Assembly (NCBI GenBank): GCA_947631995.1
Contig: CANRNT010000056.1
Span: 1-64,000 of the forward strand
DNA: 64,000 nucleotides
Source: an uncultured Clostridia bacterium
GTDB lineage: Bacteria; Bacillota; Clostridia; Oscillospirales; Ruminococcaceae
Direction: 5' to 3'
Each line of letters starts with the position of its first letter. The first letter of the stretch is position 1. Of this stretch, positions 10,174 through 20,018 are shown piece after piece. Below the pieces are notes generated by a model, which was given only the letters and a program-made list of their open reading frames with translations, searched no databases and was not told the DNA's origin. The position numbers were made by a program, and so were the translations under genes.

Positions 10174-11030
10174 TAGGAAAGAATTATATGGATATAAGAA
10201 GATTACAATTGACAGAGCTTGAAATGTTAGATGTTTTTAGCGCAATATGTGCTAAGTATAATATAAAATATTCGCTGTATGCGGGTACACTGCTGGGTGC
10301 TGTAAGACATAAAGGGTTTATTCCATGGGATGATGATCTGGATGTTTTTATGCTTAGAAATGAATATAATAGATTTTTGAAAGCGTGGAAAAAAGAAAGA
10401 CCTAACGGATACTTTCTGCAAAACAAGGATACGGAGTGGGGTTTTACAAGGTCATTTACCAAGATAAGAAAAGATAATACTACTTTCTTGCAGGATAATG
10501 ATGATCCTGATATTATACATACCGGGATATTCATAGACATATTTCCTGTTGACAGAGTACCAAAAAACATATTTAAGAAAACTATATATTATTGGCATTG
10601 CTTAAAATACGAGCTGCTGTCAAGAGAGTTTGTGCCACAAAACAGCAATATAATAACTAAAGCGGCAGCAACAGCAGTTTTAAAAATCACACCACCGAAA
10701 GCAAGAAAAAGTGAGAGAAAACGTTTGCTCAGATACATTACAAAATACAATGATGACAACAGTTTGCCGTTAGCTGTTATTGAAACGGTAAAGACTATGC
10801 GAAATCTGCTGGATCATGATCTGCTTGATGAATACACACAGATAGAATTTGAAGGAAAATATTATATGTGTATAAAAAAGTGGGATCACTTGCTCAAACA
10901 TTGGTACGGTGATTATATGAGGCTTCCGCCGATATCTGAAAGAAGATCTCCTCATGTCCCGCTTATCGTTGATTTTGAAAATGATTATGTGGAGCATATG
11001 AAACAGATGAGTAATGATTCCATGAAATAA
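10170..11030 (+). CDS. LicD family protein (phosphocholine/phospho-polyol transferase family)
   Basis: YSLYAGTLLGAVRHKGFIPWDDDLDVFMLRNEY is diagnostic of LicD. Confidence 0.9.
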   Translation: MIGKNYMDIRRLQLTELEMLDVFSAICAKYNIKYSLYAGTLLGAVRHKGFIPWDDDLDVFMLRNEYNRFLKAWKKERPNGYFLQNKDTEWGFTRSFTKIRKDNTTFLQDNDDPDIIHTGIFIDIFPVDRVPKNIFKKTIYYWHCLKYELLSREFVPQNSNIITKAAATAVLKITPPKARKSERKRLLRYITKYNDDNSLPLAVIETVKTMRNLLDHDLLDEYTQIEFEGKYYMCIKKWDHLLKHWYGDYMRLPPISERRSPHVPLIVDFENDYVEHMKQMSNDSMK

Positions 11031-11096
11031 TGAAATTATAAGAATTGCATGTTATTTATACGGCTATATTTCTTTGAAACAAGGAGAGAAAAATAA

Positions 11097-11258
11097 ATGA
11101 GTGAAATTGTTCGTGTTTTACAAGTTATAGGGGCAATGGATCGCGGCGGCGCTGAAACGATGATAATGAATTTATACAGAAATATAGACAAAAATAAGTT
11201 TCAATTTGATTTTATTTGGGGAAATAAGTTTGTGTTGCCTGAAAGGATTAAGAATTAG
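11097..11258 (+). pseudogene. Truncated N-terminus of a GT4 glycosyltransferase (53 aa)
   Basis: MSEIVRVLQVIGAMDRGGAETMIMNLYRNIDKNKFQFDF then a stop; matches the N-terminus of the GT at 43686-44813 (IRILHMIGCLEIGGSQSMIMNIYRNIDRRMIQFDF). Confidence 0.75.
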
Positions 11259-11259
11259 T

Positions 11260-12246
11260 ATGAATAAAAGGCCTTTGATTTCGTTTGTTATTCCTGTATA
11301 TAATGTTAAGGATTACATAAATGAATGCGTGGACAGCATTTTGAAACAGGATTTTGACGATTATGAAATAATACTGGTAGATGATGGGTCAACTGATGGA
11401 AGTTCCATTATATGTGATTTATACGAGCAAAACAATGATCATGTCAGAACGATACATAAGAAGAACTCCGGTCCGGCGGATGCGAGAAACTTAGGACAGA
11501 TTTCGGCAAAAGGAGATTATATACTTTTTGTTGATTCTGATGATTATCTGATTAACGGAGCATTGACAGATATAGCTAATATTTTGAAAAGTTCTAAAGA
11601 GCCAATAGATATTGTGATACTACGAATATGTAGACTTTATAAAAATGGCGATATTAAGAGAATACCTGTTGATCTTAACGGAAAGCTTATAGTAGATCAG
11701 CTTAGGAAAACGGTCATGAAACACCTTTGTTCATGCAATAGGTTTCCTGCAGCGGCATTGTATTGGAAGATCATAAGAAGAGAACTTCTAATTGAGAACA
11801 ACATAATGGCGGAAAGTGGAATTTATTCTCAGGATATTGAATTTACTTTATCGCTATATAAATATGCCGAAAAATATTCTTATTGTGATACCAACTGGTA
11901 TGTACATAGGGATTATCGTTCCAACTCTATAACAAGCCATATTAATATAAAACACATTGAGTCTATGATATTCATATTCCGAAAATGGGCTTTTGAGGAT
12001 ATACATAAGGACAGATTTCAATTTGTTGCAAACACCCTTCTGTCAAATGAATATGCGATAGCATTATACTATTTTTCGTTACTTGAAAAGAAAGATCAAC
12101 AAAAAGTAATATCCGAGCTAAGAGAGTATAAATGGTTATTAAAATTTGCTAACAACAAACGTACTAAGATAACAAGACTTTGTGTAAGTTTGTTTGGTAT
12201 CCGTGCAACGTCAATTCTATTAAATAAGCTCAAAAAAATTATATAA
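11260..12246 (+). CDS. Glycosyltransferase, GT2 family
   Basis: PLISFVIPVYNVKDYINECVDSILKQDFDDYEIILVDDGSTDGSSIICD. ATG at 11260. Confidence 0.9.
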   Translation: MNKRPLISFVIPVYNVKDYINECVDSILKQDFDDYEIILVDDGSTDGSSIICDLYEQNNDHVRTIHKKNSGPADARNLGQISAKGDYILFVDSDDYLINGALTDIANILKSSKEPIDIVILRICRLYKNGDIKRIPVDLNGKLIVDQLRKTVMKHLCSCNRFPAAALYWKIIRRELLIENNIMAESGIYSQDIEFTLSLYKYAEKYSYCDTNWYVHRDYRSNSITSHINIKHIESMIFIFRKWAFEDIHKDRFQFVANTLLSNEYAIALYYFSLLEKKDQQKVISELREYKWLLKFANNKRTKITRLCVSLFGIRATSILLNKLKKII

Positions 12247-12577
12247 TATGCATATAAGAAAAGAGAATTATGAATATAAAAAAAGTATCAGAAGGAACTA
12301 TATTTGTATTCCTGCTGTGGATAATGTTTTTGTTACAAGGTCTTATATTTTGCTTGATAAATGAGACAAACACAGATGCAGCAGAAAATTTGTCTGTGGC
12401 AGTAATAATTGTAACAAGTATGTTTGTTCTGCTTGCAATTTTTAAAAACATAGATACGACGTGGGGCAAACTATTTGCTGTTGCAGGATATATGCTTATG
12501 GTCGTATTGATGTACTACGATCGGAATATATCATCGTTAGACAGTACTGATCCCGATGGCTTTCATTATACTGCTCT
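12163..12577 (+). repeat. Left copy of a ~415-bp inverted duplication (end of GT2 gene plus start of wzy)
   Basis: Aligns by eye at about 90% with the reverse complement of 43267-43681. Confidence 0.85.
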
Positions 12578-13586
12578 TCAAAAATCCTATGGTATCAGTT
12601 CATCTGATTATGGTGGCTTTTATACGGATATCATATCTGTAATATACCGTTTGTTTGGCAGACAGAGGATCATAGGGCAGTATTTCAATGCACTATTGGT
12701 AGTAATGATAATAATTATGTGCAGTAAGATATTTGATTTGTTGAAACTGGATATCAAATGGAAAACTGTCGGAGTGGCAGCGATCGCATTTAGTCCTAAT
12801 TTTCTGCTTATAAACAGTATATTACGTCGTGAAGCAGTAATAGAAATAATGCTTACCAGCTCTCTATACTTTTTTGTAATGTGGTATAAAACTCAAAAGT
12901 TTAAGTATATGGTATTTGCTGTTGTTTTTGATCTTTTTGGATGTATGTTTCATGCAGGAGTTATAGCTGCCGCAATAGGATATATACTTTTTTATATTTC
13001 TTATGATACAAAGGAGAAAAAGCTGAAAATAAAGGCAAGTTCATTTGTTATAGCTGCTGTTGTGTTAATTATTTTTGCGGTGTTGAATTATTATTACGGA
13101 GATATACTGTTCGGAAAATTCCAGACAGACAAGTCAATTGAGGAAATCACGGCAGGGGCTTCCGTTGGCCGAGGAAGCTCAGGTTACAGCATTAATAATA
13201 TATCTACCGGTAATTTTGTATTGGATCTGATAGTGAATGCGCCTATAAGAATGATATATTACCTCTTGTCTCCAATGCCATGGGATTGGAGAGGCATTAA
13301 AGATATTATAGCATTTGTATTTAGTTCGCTTTTTTATACTTTAGGATACATACCGGTGGTAAAGGCAATAAAAAAGAATACGGTTTCTTCAGAAAAAAAG
13401 CTCCTGATAGTTGCCTTATTAATAACAATGATAATATCTTTCTTTGTTTTTGGTTGGGGAGTAAAAAATGCAGGTACTGCAATGCGTCATCGGGATAAAT
13501 TCATTATGATATATGTAACAATGGTTGCATTAAGTTTTACAGTATTAAAAAAACATGTAATAAATGTAACAGATAATATATTGTAA
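12270..13586 (+). CDS. wzy: EpsG/Wzy-like polysaccharide polymerase
   Basis: Multi-TM protein with GGFYTDIISVIYRLFG and RREAVIEIMLTSSLYFF, located among GT and flippase genes. Confidence 0.7.
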   Translation: MNIKKVSEGTIFVFLLWIMFLLQGLIFCLINETNTDAAENLSVAVIIVTSMFVLLAIFKNIDTTWGKLFAVAGYMLMVVLMYYDRNISSLDSTDPDGFHYTALQKSYGISSSDYGGFYTDIISVIYRLFGRQRIIGQYFNALLVVMIIIMCSKIFDLLKLDIKWKTVGVAAIAFSPNFLLINSILRREAVIEIMLTSSLYFFVMWYKTQKFKYMVFAVVFDLFGCMFHAGVIAAAIGYILFYISYDTKEKKLKIKASSFVIAAVVLIIFAVLNYYYGDILFGKFQTDKSIEEITAGASVGRGSSGYSINNISTGNFVLDLIVNAPIRMIYYLLSPMPWDWRGIKDIIAFVFSSLFYTLGYIPVVKAIKKNTVSSEKKLLIVALLITMIISFFVFGWGVKNAGTAMRHRDKFIMIYVTMVALSFTVLKKHVINVTDNIL

Positions 13587-13606
13587 TTACAGGGAGGAAA
13601 TACTTT

Positions 13607-14608
13607 TTGAAAAAACTATTTATTTATGTTGTTGGTACAAAATCTCCAGATTATTATAGTATATCAGAGCTATGGAATTACAAAAGTGTGATTATTCAAC
13701 ATAATAATGAAATTAAATCGCACTTTATGGCTTTATTAAAAAAGTTTCATTTAACTTGGAAGATAAATAAATTTATTCGTCTCCCGTTCCAAAGTATTTG
13801 GGCAACCAAATTTGACAAAATAACATGGAATAAAGAAACTCAGTATTATATTATTTTTAATGCTATGCATATTCGACCTATTCCTGTCTCTTATTTAAAA
13901 AGACTTCAAGCTGAATATAACATTAAATATATTTTATACTTAGCCGATAATATGGATGGCGTTATTTCTAAGATCCTGAAAAAGTATCATTATCTACCCG
14001 GTATTAATTTCGAATACATTTTTACGTTTGATCTTATTGATGCGCAGAAATATGGTTATATTTATTATCCGGTCCCATATTCTATTTTGTCAGATAAAAT
14101 CTATGATATTAAGTATGACCTATATTATGTAGGAAATAACAATGGAAGATTAGCTCAAATGCTAGATATATACAGTTGTGCTACTCTTCATAAGGTTGAA
14201 CCGTTATATAGAATAAACAAAGTTAAAAGAAGTCAGCAAAAATTTAAAGATAAAATAATATACAATAAGACATGTTTATATGATGTGGTCGTTGAAGAAG
14301 TAAAACAATCAAATTGTATTTTAGAAATAATACGTTCCGGACAAAGCGGAGCCACCTTACGCTATTATGAGGCTGTATGCTATAACAAAAAGCTTCTAAC
14401 CAACAATAAAAATGTAGTAAACCTACCGTTTTATGATTCAAGATACATTAAAGTATTTGAAAAGCCTGAGGACATTGACTGGGCATGGGTAAAGGAGCGT
14501 ATTCCGGTGGATTATCATTATGACGGAAGATTTTCGCCAACACATTTTATAGACAAGATAATAAAAATGGAAAACGAGAAAGAAGGATGTGAGAGTGGCT
14601 CAAAATAA
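13607..14608 (+). CDS. Glycosyltransferase-like capsule protein, tandem copy 1
   Basis: Near-identical C-terminal half to the next ORF. RSGQSGATLRYYEAVCYNKKLLTNNKNV resembles CgeB-like/LPS biosynthesis GTs. TTG start after AGGGAGG. Confidence 0.6.
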   Translation: MKKLFIYVVGTKSPDYYSISELWNYKSVIIQHNNEIKSHFMALLKKFHLTWKINKFIRLPFQSIWATKFDKITWNKETQYYIIFNAMHIRPIPVSYLKRLQAEYNIKYILYLADNMDGVISKILKKYHYLPGINFEYIFTFDLIDAQKYGYIYYPVPYSILSDKIYDIKYDLYYVGNNNGRLAQMLDIYSCATLHKVEPLYRINKVKRSQQKFKDKIIYNKTCLYDVVVEEVKQSNCILEIIRSGQSGATLRYYEAVCYNKKLLTNNKNVVNLPFYDSRYIKVFEKPEDIDWAWVKERIPVDYHYDGRFSPTHFIDKIIKMENEKEGCESGSK

Positions 14609-14690
14609 GTTAAAATTATTTGTTAAAAATATGTCATATATCTTCGCTTCTAATATTTTGTCTACTATAATATCCGCATATTATGTTGCA
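14592..14690 (+). pseudogene. 5' fragment of a second Wzx flippase gene
   Basis: Reads VAQNKLKLFVKNMSYIFASNILSTIISA, matching the real flippase N-terminus LVKSKLIDLIKNLSYTFVSNILSLIISA at ~15704, then breaks into the upstream region of GT copy 2. Confidence 0.7.
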
Positions 14691-14709
14691 AGAACAGGGG
14701 GAATATTTT

Positions 14710-15726
14710 TTGAAAAATCAATTTATTTTTGTTGTTGAAGAAAAATCAGCTATTAATTTTATAATATCTGAACTATATAATAACGATAGCAAAATTATTC
14801 AATATAATTACAAAGAAATAGAATCACCTTTTCTAATTTTTTTAAGAAGTGCACATTTAATGTGGAAAATAAATAAATTTATTCGTCTCCCGTTCCAAAG
14901 TATTTGGGCAACTAAATTTGAAGATATAACATGGAATAAAGAAACTCAGTATTATATTATTTTTAATGCTTTTCATATTCGTCCTATCTCAGTTTCTTAT
15001 TTAAAAAGACTTCAAGCAAAATATAATATCAAATATATCTTATACTTAGCCGATAATATGGGTGGCGTTATTTCTGAGATCCTGAAAAAGTATCATTATC
15101 TACCCGGTATAAGATTTGACTATATTTTTACGTTTGATTTTAATGATGCCCAGAAATACGGGTATATTTGTTACCCAGTCCCATATTCTGTTTTGCCAGA
15201 TAAAAAAATCTATGATATTAAGTATGACCTATATTATGTAGGAAGTAATAATGGGCGATTGGCTCAAATGTTAGATATATATAGTTATATTACTTTTCAT
15301 AAGGTTGAACCGTTATATAGAATAAACAAAGTTAAAAGAAGTCAGCAAAAATTTAAAGATAAAATAATATACAATAAGACATGTTTATATGATGTGGTCG
15401 TTGAAGAAGTAAAACAATCAAATTGTATTTTAGAAATAATACGTTCCGGACAAAGCGGAGCCACCTTACGCTATTATGAGGCTGTATGCTATAACAAAAA
15501 GCTTCTAACCAACAATAAAAATGTAGTAAACCTACCGTTTTATGATTCAAGATACATGAAAGTATTTGAAAAGCCTGAAGACATTGACTGGGCGTGGGTA
15601 AAGGAGCGTGTTCCGGTGGATTATCATTATGACGGAAGATTTTCGCCAACACATTTTATAGACAAGATAATTGAGCTTGAAGAAGAAAAGGAGCGCAAGG
15701 AGCTTGGTCAAGAGCAAACTGATTGA
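14710..15726 (+). CDS. Glycosyltransferase-like capsule protein, tandem copy 2
   Basis: Paralog of 13607-14608. N-terminal ~50 aa diverged, C-terminal half almost identical. TTG start at 14710. Confidence 0.6.
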   Translation: MKNQFIFVVEEKSAINFIISELYNNDSKIIQYNYKEIESPFLIFLRSAHLMWKINKFIRLPFQSIWATKFEDITWNKETQYYIIFNAFHIRPISVSYLKRLQAKYNIKYILYLADNMGGVISEILKKYHYLPGIRFDYIFTFDFNDAQKYGYICYPVPYSVLPDKKIYDIKYDLYYVGSNNGRLAQMLDIYSYITFHKVEPLYRINKVKRSQQKFKDKIIYNKTCLYDVVVEEVKQSNCILEIIRSGQSGATLRYYEAVCYNKKLLTNNKNVVNLPFYDSRYMKVFEKPEDIDWAWVKERVPVDYHYDGRFSPTHFIDKIIELEEEKERKELGQEQTD

Positions 15727-17116
15727 TCTTATAAAAAATCTGTCATATACATTTGTTTCTAACATATTGTCATTGATAATATCAGCTGTGCTGATTTTGG
15801 TAATACCAAAACTTGTCGGCGTTGAGACATACGGTTATTACCAACTGTACTTATTCTATACCAGTTATGTTGGTGTGCTCTATTTTGGCTGGTGTGACGG
15901 AATATATCTGCGTCTGGGCGGAAAGTATTATGATGACCTGGACAAGCCTCTGTATTCAATGCAGTTTCGCTTGTTAGGTCTTATTGAAATAATAATTTAT
16001 GTTTGTATATTCTTGGGCTCGCTCGTATTCATAAACGATGTAAACAAGCATTTCGTTATAGGCGCAGTATGTGTGGCAGCAGTAGGAATGTGCCTGCGGT
16101 GGTTTATTACATTTATTCTTCAACCAACTGCACGGATCAAGGAATATGCCATAGTTACAATTTCCGAAAAAATTCTTTTTGTGATCTTAGCCATGTTGCT
16201 TATGGCAGTAGGCTATAGGGATCATAAACTCATTCTCGTTGCAGATGTGATTTCAAAGTATGTTTCTCTAGGAATAGGCATTTGGTACTGCAGAGACATA
16301 GTTTTTTCAAAGGCTGCACCTGTAAGAGCTGTTATCCCTGAGATAAAAGAAAATATATCAGCAGGGATCAAACTTATGGTTGCAGGGTTGAGCAGTATGC
16401 TTATAATAGGCGTTGTTCGTTTTGGTGTTGAAAATCATTGGGATATTGCAACATTCGGCAAAGTATCGCTGACACTTAGCCTATCGAATATGGTCATGAC
16501 GGCAATAAATGCGATCGCAGTAGTAATGTACCCTATGCTCCGCAGAACAAATGAAGGCTCTCTGCCGAAAATTTACGGCATAATGCGCGTGCTTTTAATG
16601 GGGATAATTTTCGGTGGTATAGTTTTTTACTATCCTGCATATAAAATTCTTTCACTTTGGCTTCCTCAGTATGCTGCAAGTCTTAGATACGCAGCGATAC
16701 TTCTTCCGATGTGCGCTTATGAATCCAAAATGTCAATGCTTGTAAATACATACTATAAGACCCTTAGACTTGAAAATCTGCTTATGAAATGCAACATGGC
16801 AGCTCTTGGTTTAAGCGTAGTTTTGACGCTTGTATCAACACTGGTATTAAACAGCGTCACAGCAGCAATAATTTCTATACTTATAGTCCTTATTTTCCGC
16901 TGCGTATTAAGCGAGATAATTCTTTCAACCAAAATGCCGATAAAGGTAATAAAAGATATAGCTATTGAGCTCATTATGACCGTTGCGTTTATTATCTTCA
17001 ATTGGTTTTTCGGTATTTGGGGAATGATAGCATATTTCATTTGCTACCTGATCTACATATCCCTAAAGCGAAATGACATAAAAGAGACCTTGACATTTAT
17101 AAAATCAATGAGGTAA
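15671..17116 (+). CDS. wzx: Wzx-type oligosaccharide flippase (PST family)
   Basis: Multi-TM protein; NLSYTFVSNILSLIISAVLILVIPKLVGVETYGYYQLYLFYTSY. Confidence 0.85.
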   Translation: MSLKKKRSARSLVKSKLIDLIKNLSYTFVSNILSLIISAVLILVIPKLVGVETYGYYQLYLFYTSYVGVLYFGWCDGIYLRLGGKYYDDLDKPLYSMQFRLLGLIEIIIYVCIFLGSLVFINDVNKHFVIGAVCVAAVGMCLRWFITFILQPTARIKEYAIVTISEKILFVILAMLLMAVGYRDHKLILVADVISKYVSLGIGIWYCRDIVFSKAAPVRAVIPEIKENISAGIKLMVAGLSSMLIIGVVRFGVENHWDIATFGKVSLTLSLSNMVMTAINAIAVVMYPMLRRTNEGSLPKIYGIMRVLLMGIIFGGIVFYYPAYKILSLWLPQYAASLRYAAILLPMCAYESKMSMLVNTYYKTLRLENLLMKCNMAALGLSVVLTLVSTLVLNSVTAAIISILIVLIFRCVLSEIILSTKMPIKVIKDIAIELIMTVAFIIFNWFFGIWGMIAYFICYLIYISLKRNDIKETLTFIKSMR

Positions 17117-17120
17117 AACA

Positions 17121-18425
17121 ATGGTTCAAAACGATACGAATTTCTTGCTGAATTGGATAAAAGAGCGAAACAAGAATATCCACGTAGAAATGAAAAAGGT
17201 AACGCTACCAGCCTGTGGCGAATGGTGCTATGACGAAAGCGTAGGAGAGATACGCAACAAAGCAGGAAGCTTTTTTCAAATAAAAGGGCTGCGTATCACG
17301 GAAGACGATAAAACAATTACAGAGCAGCCCATAATTTTGCAAAACGAGATAGGCTATCTGGGCATAATCTGTAAGAGAATTGGCGGAGATATGCACTACC
17401 TTATGCAGGCAAAGATCGAGCCCGGCAATATAAACAAAATACAGATCTCGCCTACCATACAAGCCACCAAATCCAACTTCACACAAAAGCACGGCGGAGC
17501 AAAACCTGCGTATCTTGACTATTTTATCAACGCAGCAAAATATAACATCATAGCAGATCAGATACAGTCGGAGCAGTCGTCAAGATTTCTTGGCAAGCGA
17601 AACAGAAATATAATTATCGAGATAGATGAAGATATTGAAGTGCTGCCCTCGCATATGTGGATGACCCTTGGGCAGATAAAAGAACTTATGCGATATGACA
17701 ACCTTGTGAATATGGATACGCGCACGGTGCTTTCGTGCCTGCCCATAGAAAAATATCAGTCTGAGATCACAGACAAAACGCTGCTGAGGTCTATCCAAGG
17801 CGGAGAAGATAACCTGCCGCAAATATATCAGTACATAAACAACTACAAAATGTTTTCAGAACAAAAGACTGAGTTAGTTCCGCTGTTTTCACTTGAAAAT
17901 TGGGAAATGCGCGGCGGCGAGTTCGTATGCAAAGAACCGTACAGCTTTAAGGTAGTTTTCTGCGATATAGAGATAGAGGGACGCGAGGTAAGGCATTGGC
18001 AGCAGCCGCTTTTTGAGGCAACAGGCATAGCCACATTCGGGCTGATGACACGTGTGCATAACGGCGCTAAAGAGTTTCTGGTAAGAGCTACTCCCGAAAT
18101 AGGCTGCTTTGACGGTATAGAATTAGGTCCTACTGTTCAGAGAGAGTATATATACAAAGGTGAACTTACCGATGTGGACAAGCTGTTTGACAGTAAGTTA
18201 AAGAATAACGACGGCGTTGTTTTCGATACGCTTTTATCCGAAGAGGGCGGCAGGTTCTACCACGAGCAGAACCGCAACGTAATTATGGAAATAGACGAAA
18301 ACGAGATAGACAGCCTCCCGCCCGGATATTTCTGGACCGACTATAAAACATTAAGCTTGCTTATTCGGGTAAACAACTGTCTGAATATACAACTTAGAAA
18401 TCTTTTGTCTGTTTTGGAGTGGTGA
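17121..18425 (+). CDS. NDP-hexose 2,3-dehydratase (EvaA/OleV/TylX3 family), two-domain
   Basis: FLLNWIKERNKNIHVEMKKVTL, QPIILQNEIGYLGIICKR, YLMQAKIEPGNINKIQISPTIQATKSNFTQKHGGAKPAYLDYF; second repeat has LVRATPEIGCFDGIELGPTVQ. Confidence 0.85.
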   Translation: MVQNDTNFLLNWIKERNKNIHVEMKKVTLPACGEWCYDESVGEIRNKAGSFFQIKGLRITEDDKTITEQPIILQNEIGYLGIICKRIGGDMHYLMQAKIEPGNINKIQISPTIQATKSNFTQKHGGAKPAYLDYFINAAKYNIIADQIQSEQSSRFLGKRNRNIIIEIDEDIEVLPSHMWMTLGQIKELMRYDNLVNMDTRTVLSCLPIEKYQSEITDKTLLRSIQGGEDNLPQIYQYINNYKMFSEQKTELVPLFSLENWEMRGGEFVCKEPYSFKVVFCDIEIEGREVRHWQQPLFEATGIATFGLMTRVHNGAKEFLVRATPEIGCFDGIELGPTVQREYIYKGELTDVDKLFDSKLKNNDGVVFDTLLSEEGGRFYHEQNRNVIMEIDENEIDSLPPGYFWTDYKTLSLLIRVNNCLNIQLRNLLSVLEW

Positions 18426-18426
18426 T

Positions 18427-19440
18427 ATGAGCAAGATAAGGATAGGCATAATATGCCCGTCAGAGATAGCTTTCCGCAGGTTTATGCCTGCAATACAAAA
18501 ATGCGAGAACGCTTCATATGCTGGCATAGCTTATGCAAACGCCGAGGAATGGTTCGGAGACAGCGTACCTGATGAAACGCTTATATTATCCGAAAAGGCA
18601 AAGGCTGAGAACTTTCAAAAAGAATACGGCGGAAAAGTGTTTGGCAGCTATTCTGAGCTGCTGAACTCAAATGATGTTGACGCTGTTTATCTTCCGCTGC
18701 CGCCTGCGCTGCATTACAAATGGGCGAAAAAGGCGCTGGAGCACGGAAAGCATATCTTTCTGGAAAAACCGTCGACAACAAATTTTGCAGATACTAAAGA
18801 CCTTATAGACATTGCAAAGGAAAAGCACCTTGCAGTCCATGAAAACTATATGTTTGCGTTTCACAGGCAGATAGATGAGATAAAGGACATCATATCGAGC
18901 GGAAAGCTTGGAGAAGTCAGGCTTTATCGCATAGCGTTCGGCTTTCCGCAGAGGGATAAAAACGACTTTCGGTATGACAAAGCATTGGGCGGCGGAGCGC
19001 TTCTGGACTGCGGCGGCTACACAATAAAACTTGCAGCAATGCTGCTTGGCGGCAGCGCTAGGATAGCGTATTCAAGGCTGAATTACACAAAGGACTTTGA
19101 CGTTGACATTTACGGCAGCGCGGCTATGGTAAACGATGACGGCGTTACGGCGCAGCTTTCGTTCGGCATGGACAACAGCTACAAGTGCGAGCTGGAAGTA
19201 TGGGGCAACAAGGGCTTTCTGAGGACAGGCCGCATACTTACCGCGCCTGACGGCTTTGGGCCGAGCGCAGAGGTAAACGTTGGCAATACAACAGAGACTG
19301 TAAACTTAAGCGCTGACGACACTTTTGCAAAGTCGATAGAACATTTCTGCAAGTGCGTGAGCGATGAAAAAATACGCGAAGAAAACTACACAGATATACT
19401 TAAACAAGCTGAGCTTGTGGATAGTGTGAAAGGAGCATAA
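18427..19440 (+). CDS. Gfo/Idh/MocA oxidoreductase (OleW/KijD10-like NDP-sugar 3-ketoreductase candidate)
   Basis: VDAVYLPLPPALHYKWAKKALEHGKHIFLEKPSTTNF, ENYMFAFHRQ; directly follows the 2,3-dehydratase. Confidence 0.8.
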   Translation: MSKIRIGIICPSEIAFRRFMPAIQKCENASYAGIAYANAEEWFGDSVPDETLILSEKAKAENFQKEYGGKVFGSYSELLNSNDVDAVYLPLPPALHYKWAKKALEHGKHIFLEKPSTTNFADTKDLIDIAKEKHLAVHENYMFAFHRQIDEIKDIISSGKLGEVRLYRIAFGFPQRDKNDFRYDKALGGGALLDCGGYTIKLAAMLLGGSARIAYSRLNYTKDFDVDIYGSAAMVNDDGVTAQLSFGMDNSYKCELEVWGNKGFLRTGRILTAPDGFGPSAEVNVGNTTETVNLSADDTFAKSIEHFCKCVSDEKIREENYTDILKQAELVDSVKGA

Positions 19441-19442
19441 CT

Positions 19443-20018
19443 ATGGCAACACTGAAAATTACCGAACTTGAACTTCCTGGCGTAAAGATAATCGAGCCTA
19501 CATATTTTGAGGACTACAGAGGCTATTATTGCGAAACTTATTCCTCCCGTACTATGGCGCAGTATGGCATAAATACGGTATTTGTGCAGGATAATCATTT
19601 TTACTCCGCTAAAAAAGGTACTGTTCGTGGCATACATTTTCAGAACGAGCCATATGCACAGGCAAAACTTCTAAGGTGCACGCGTGGGGCGGTGATTGAT
19701 GCTGCCATTGATCTGCGAAAGGATTCGCCGACATTTATGAAATATGTTCTGGTAGAGATCAGCGAAAAAAACAGAAAGCAGATATATATTCCAAAGGGCT
19801 TTGGGCATTGCGCGATTTCGTTGGTCGATGATACCGAATGTCAGTATAAAGTGGACGAGCTTTACTACCCTGAGTATGATAGGGCTATTGCTTGGAACGA
19901 TCCGCAGATAAATATTGACTGGGGCATGAATACAGATAAATTCATCGTATCCGAAAAGGATAAAAACGCACCTTTTCTGAAAGACAGCGACGTTAATTTC
20001 ACTATGGAGGCTATATGA
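19443..20018 (+). CDS. rfbC: dTDP-4-dehydrorhamnose 3,5-epimerase family (RfbC/RmlC-like)
   Basis: IIEPTYFEDYRGYYCETYSSRTM, VQDNHFYSAKKGTVRGIHFQNEPYAQAKLLRCTRGAVIDAAIDLRKDSPTF, GFGHC. Confidence 0.9.
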   Translation: MATLKITELELPGVKIIEPTYFEDYRGYYCETYSSRTMAQYGINTVFVQDNHFYSAKKGTVRGIHFQNEPYAQAKLLRCTRGAVIDAAIDLRKDSPTFMKYVLVEISEKNRKQIYIPKGFGHCAISLVDDTECQYKVDELYYPEYDRAIAWNDPQINIDWGMNTDKFIVSEKDKNAPFLKDSDVNFTMEAI

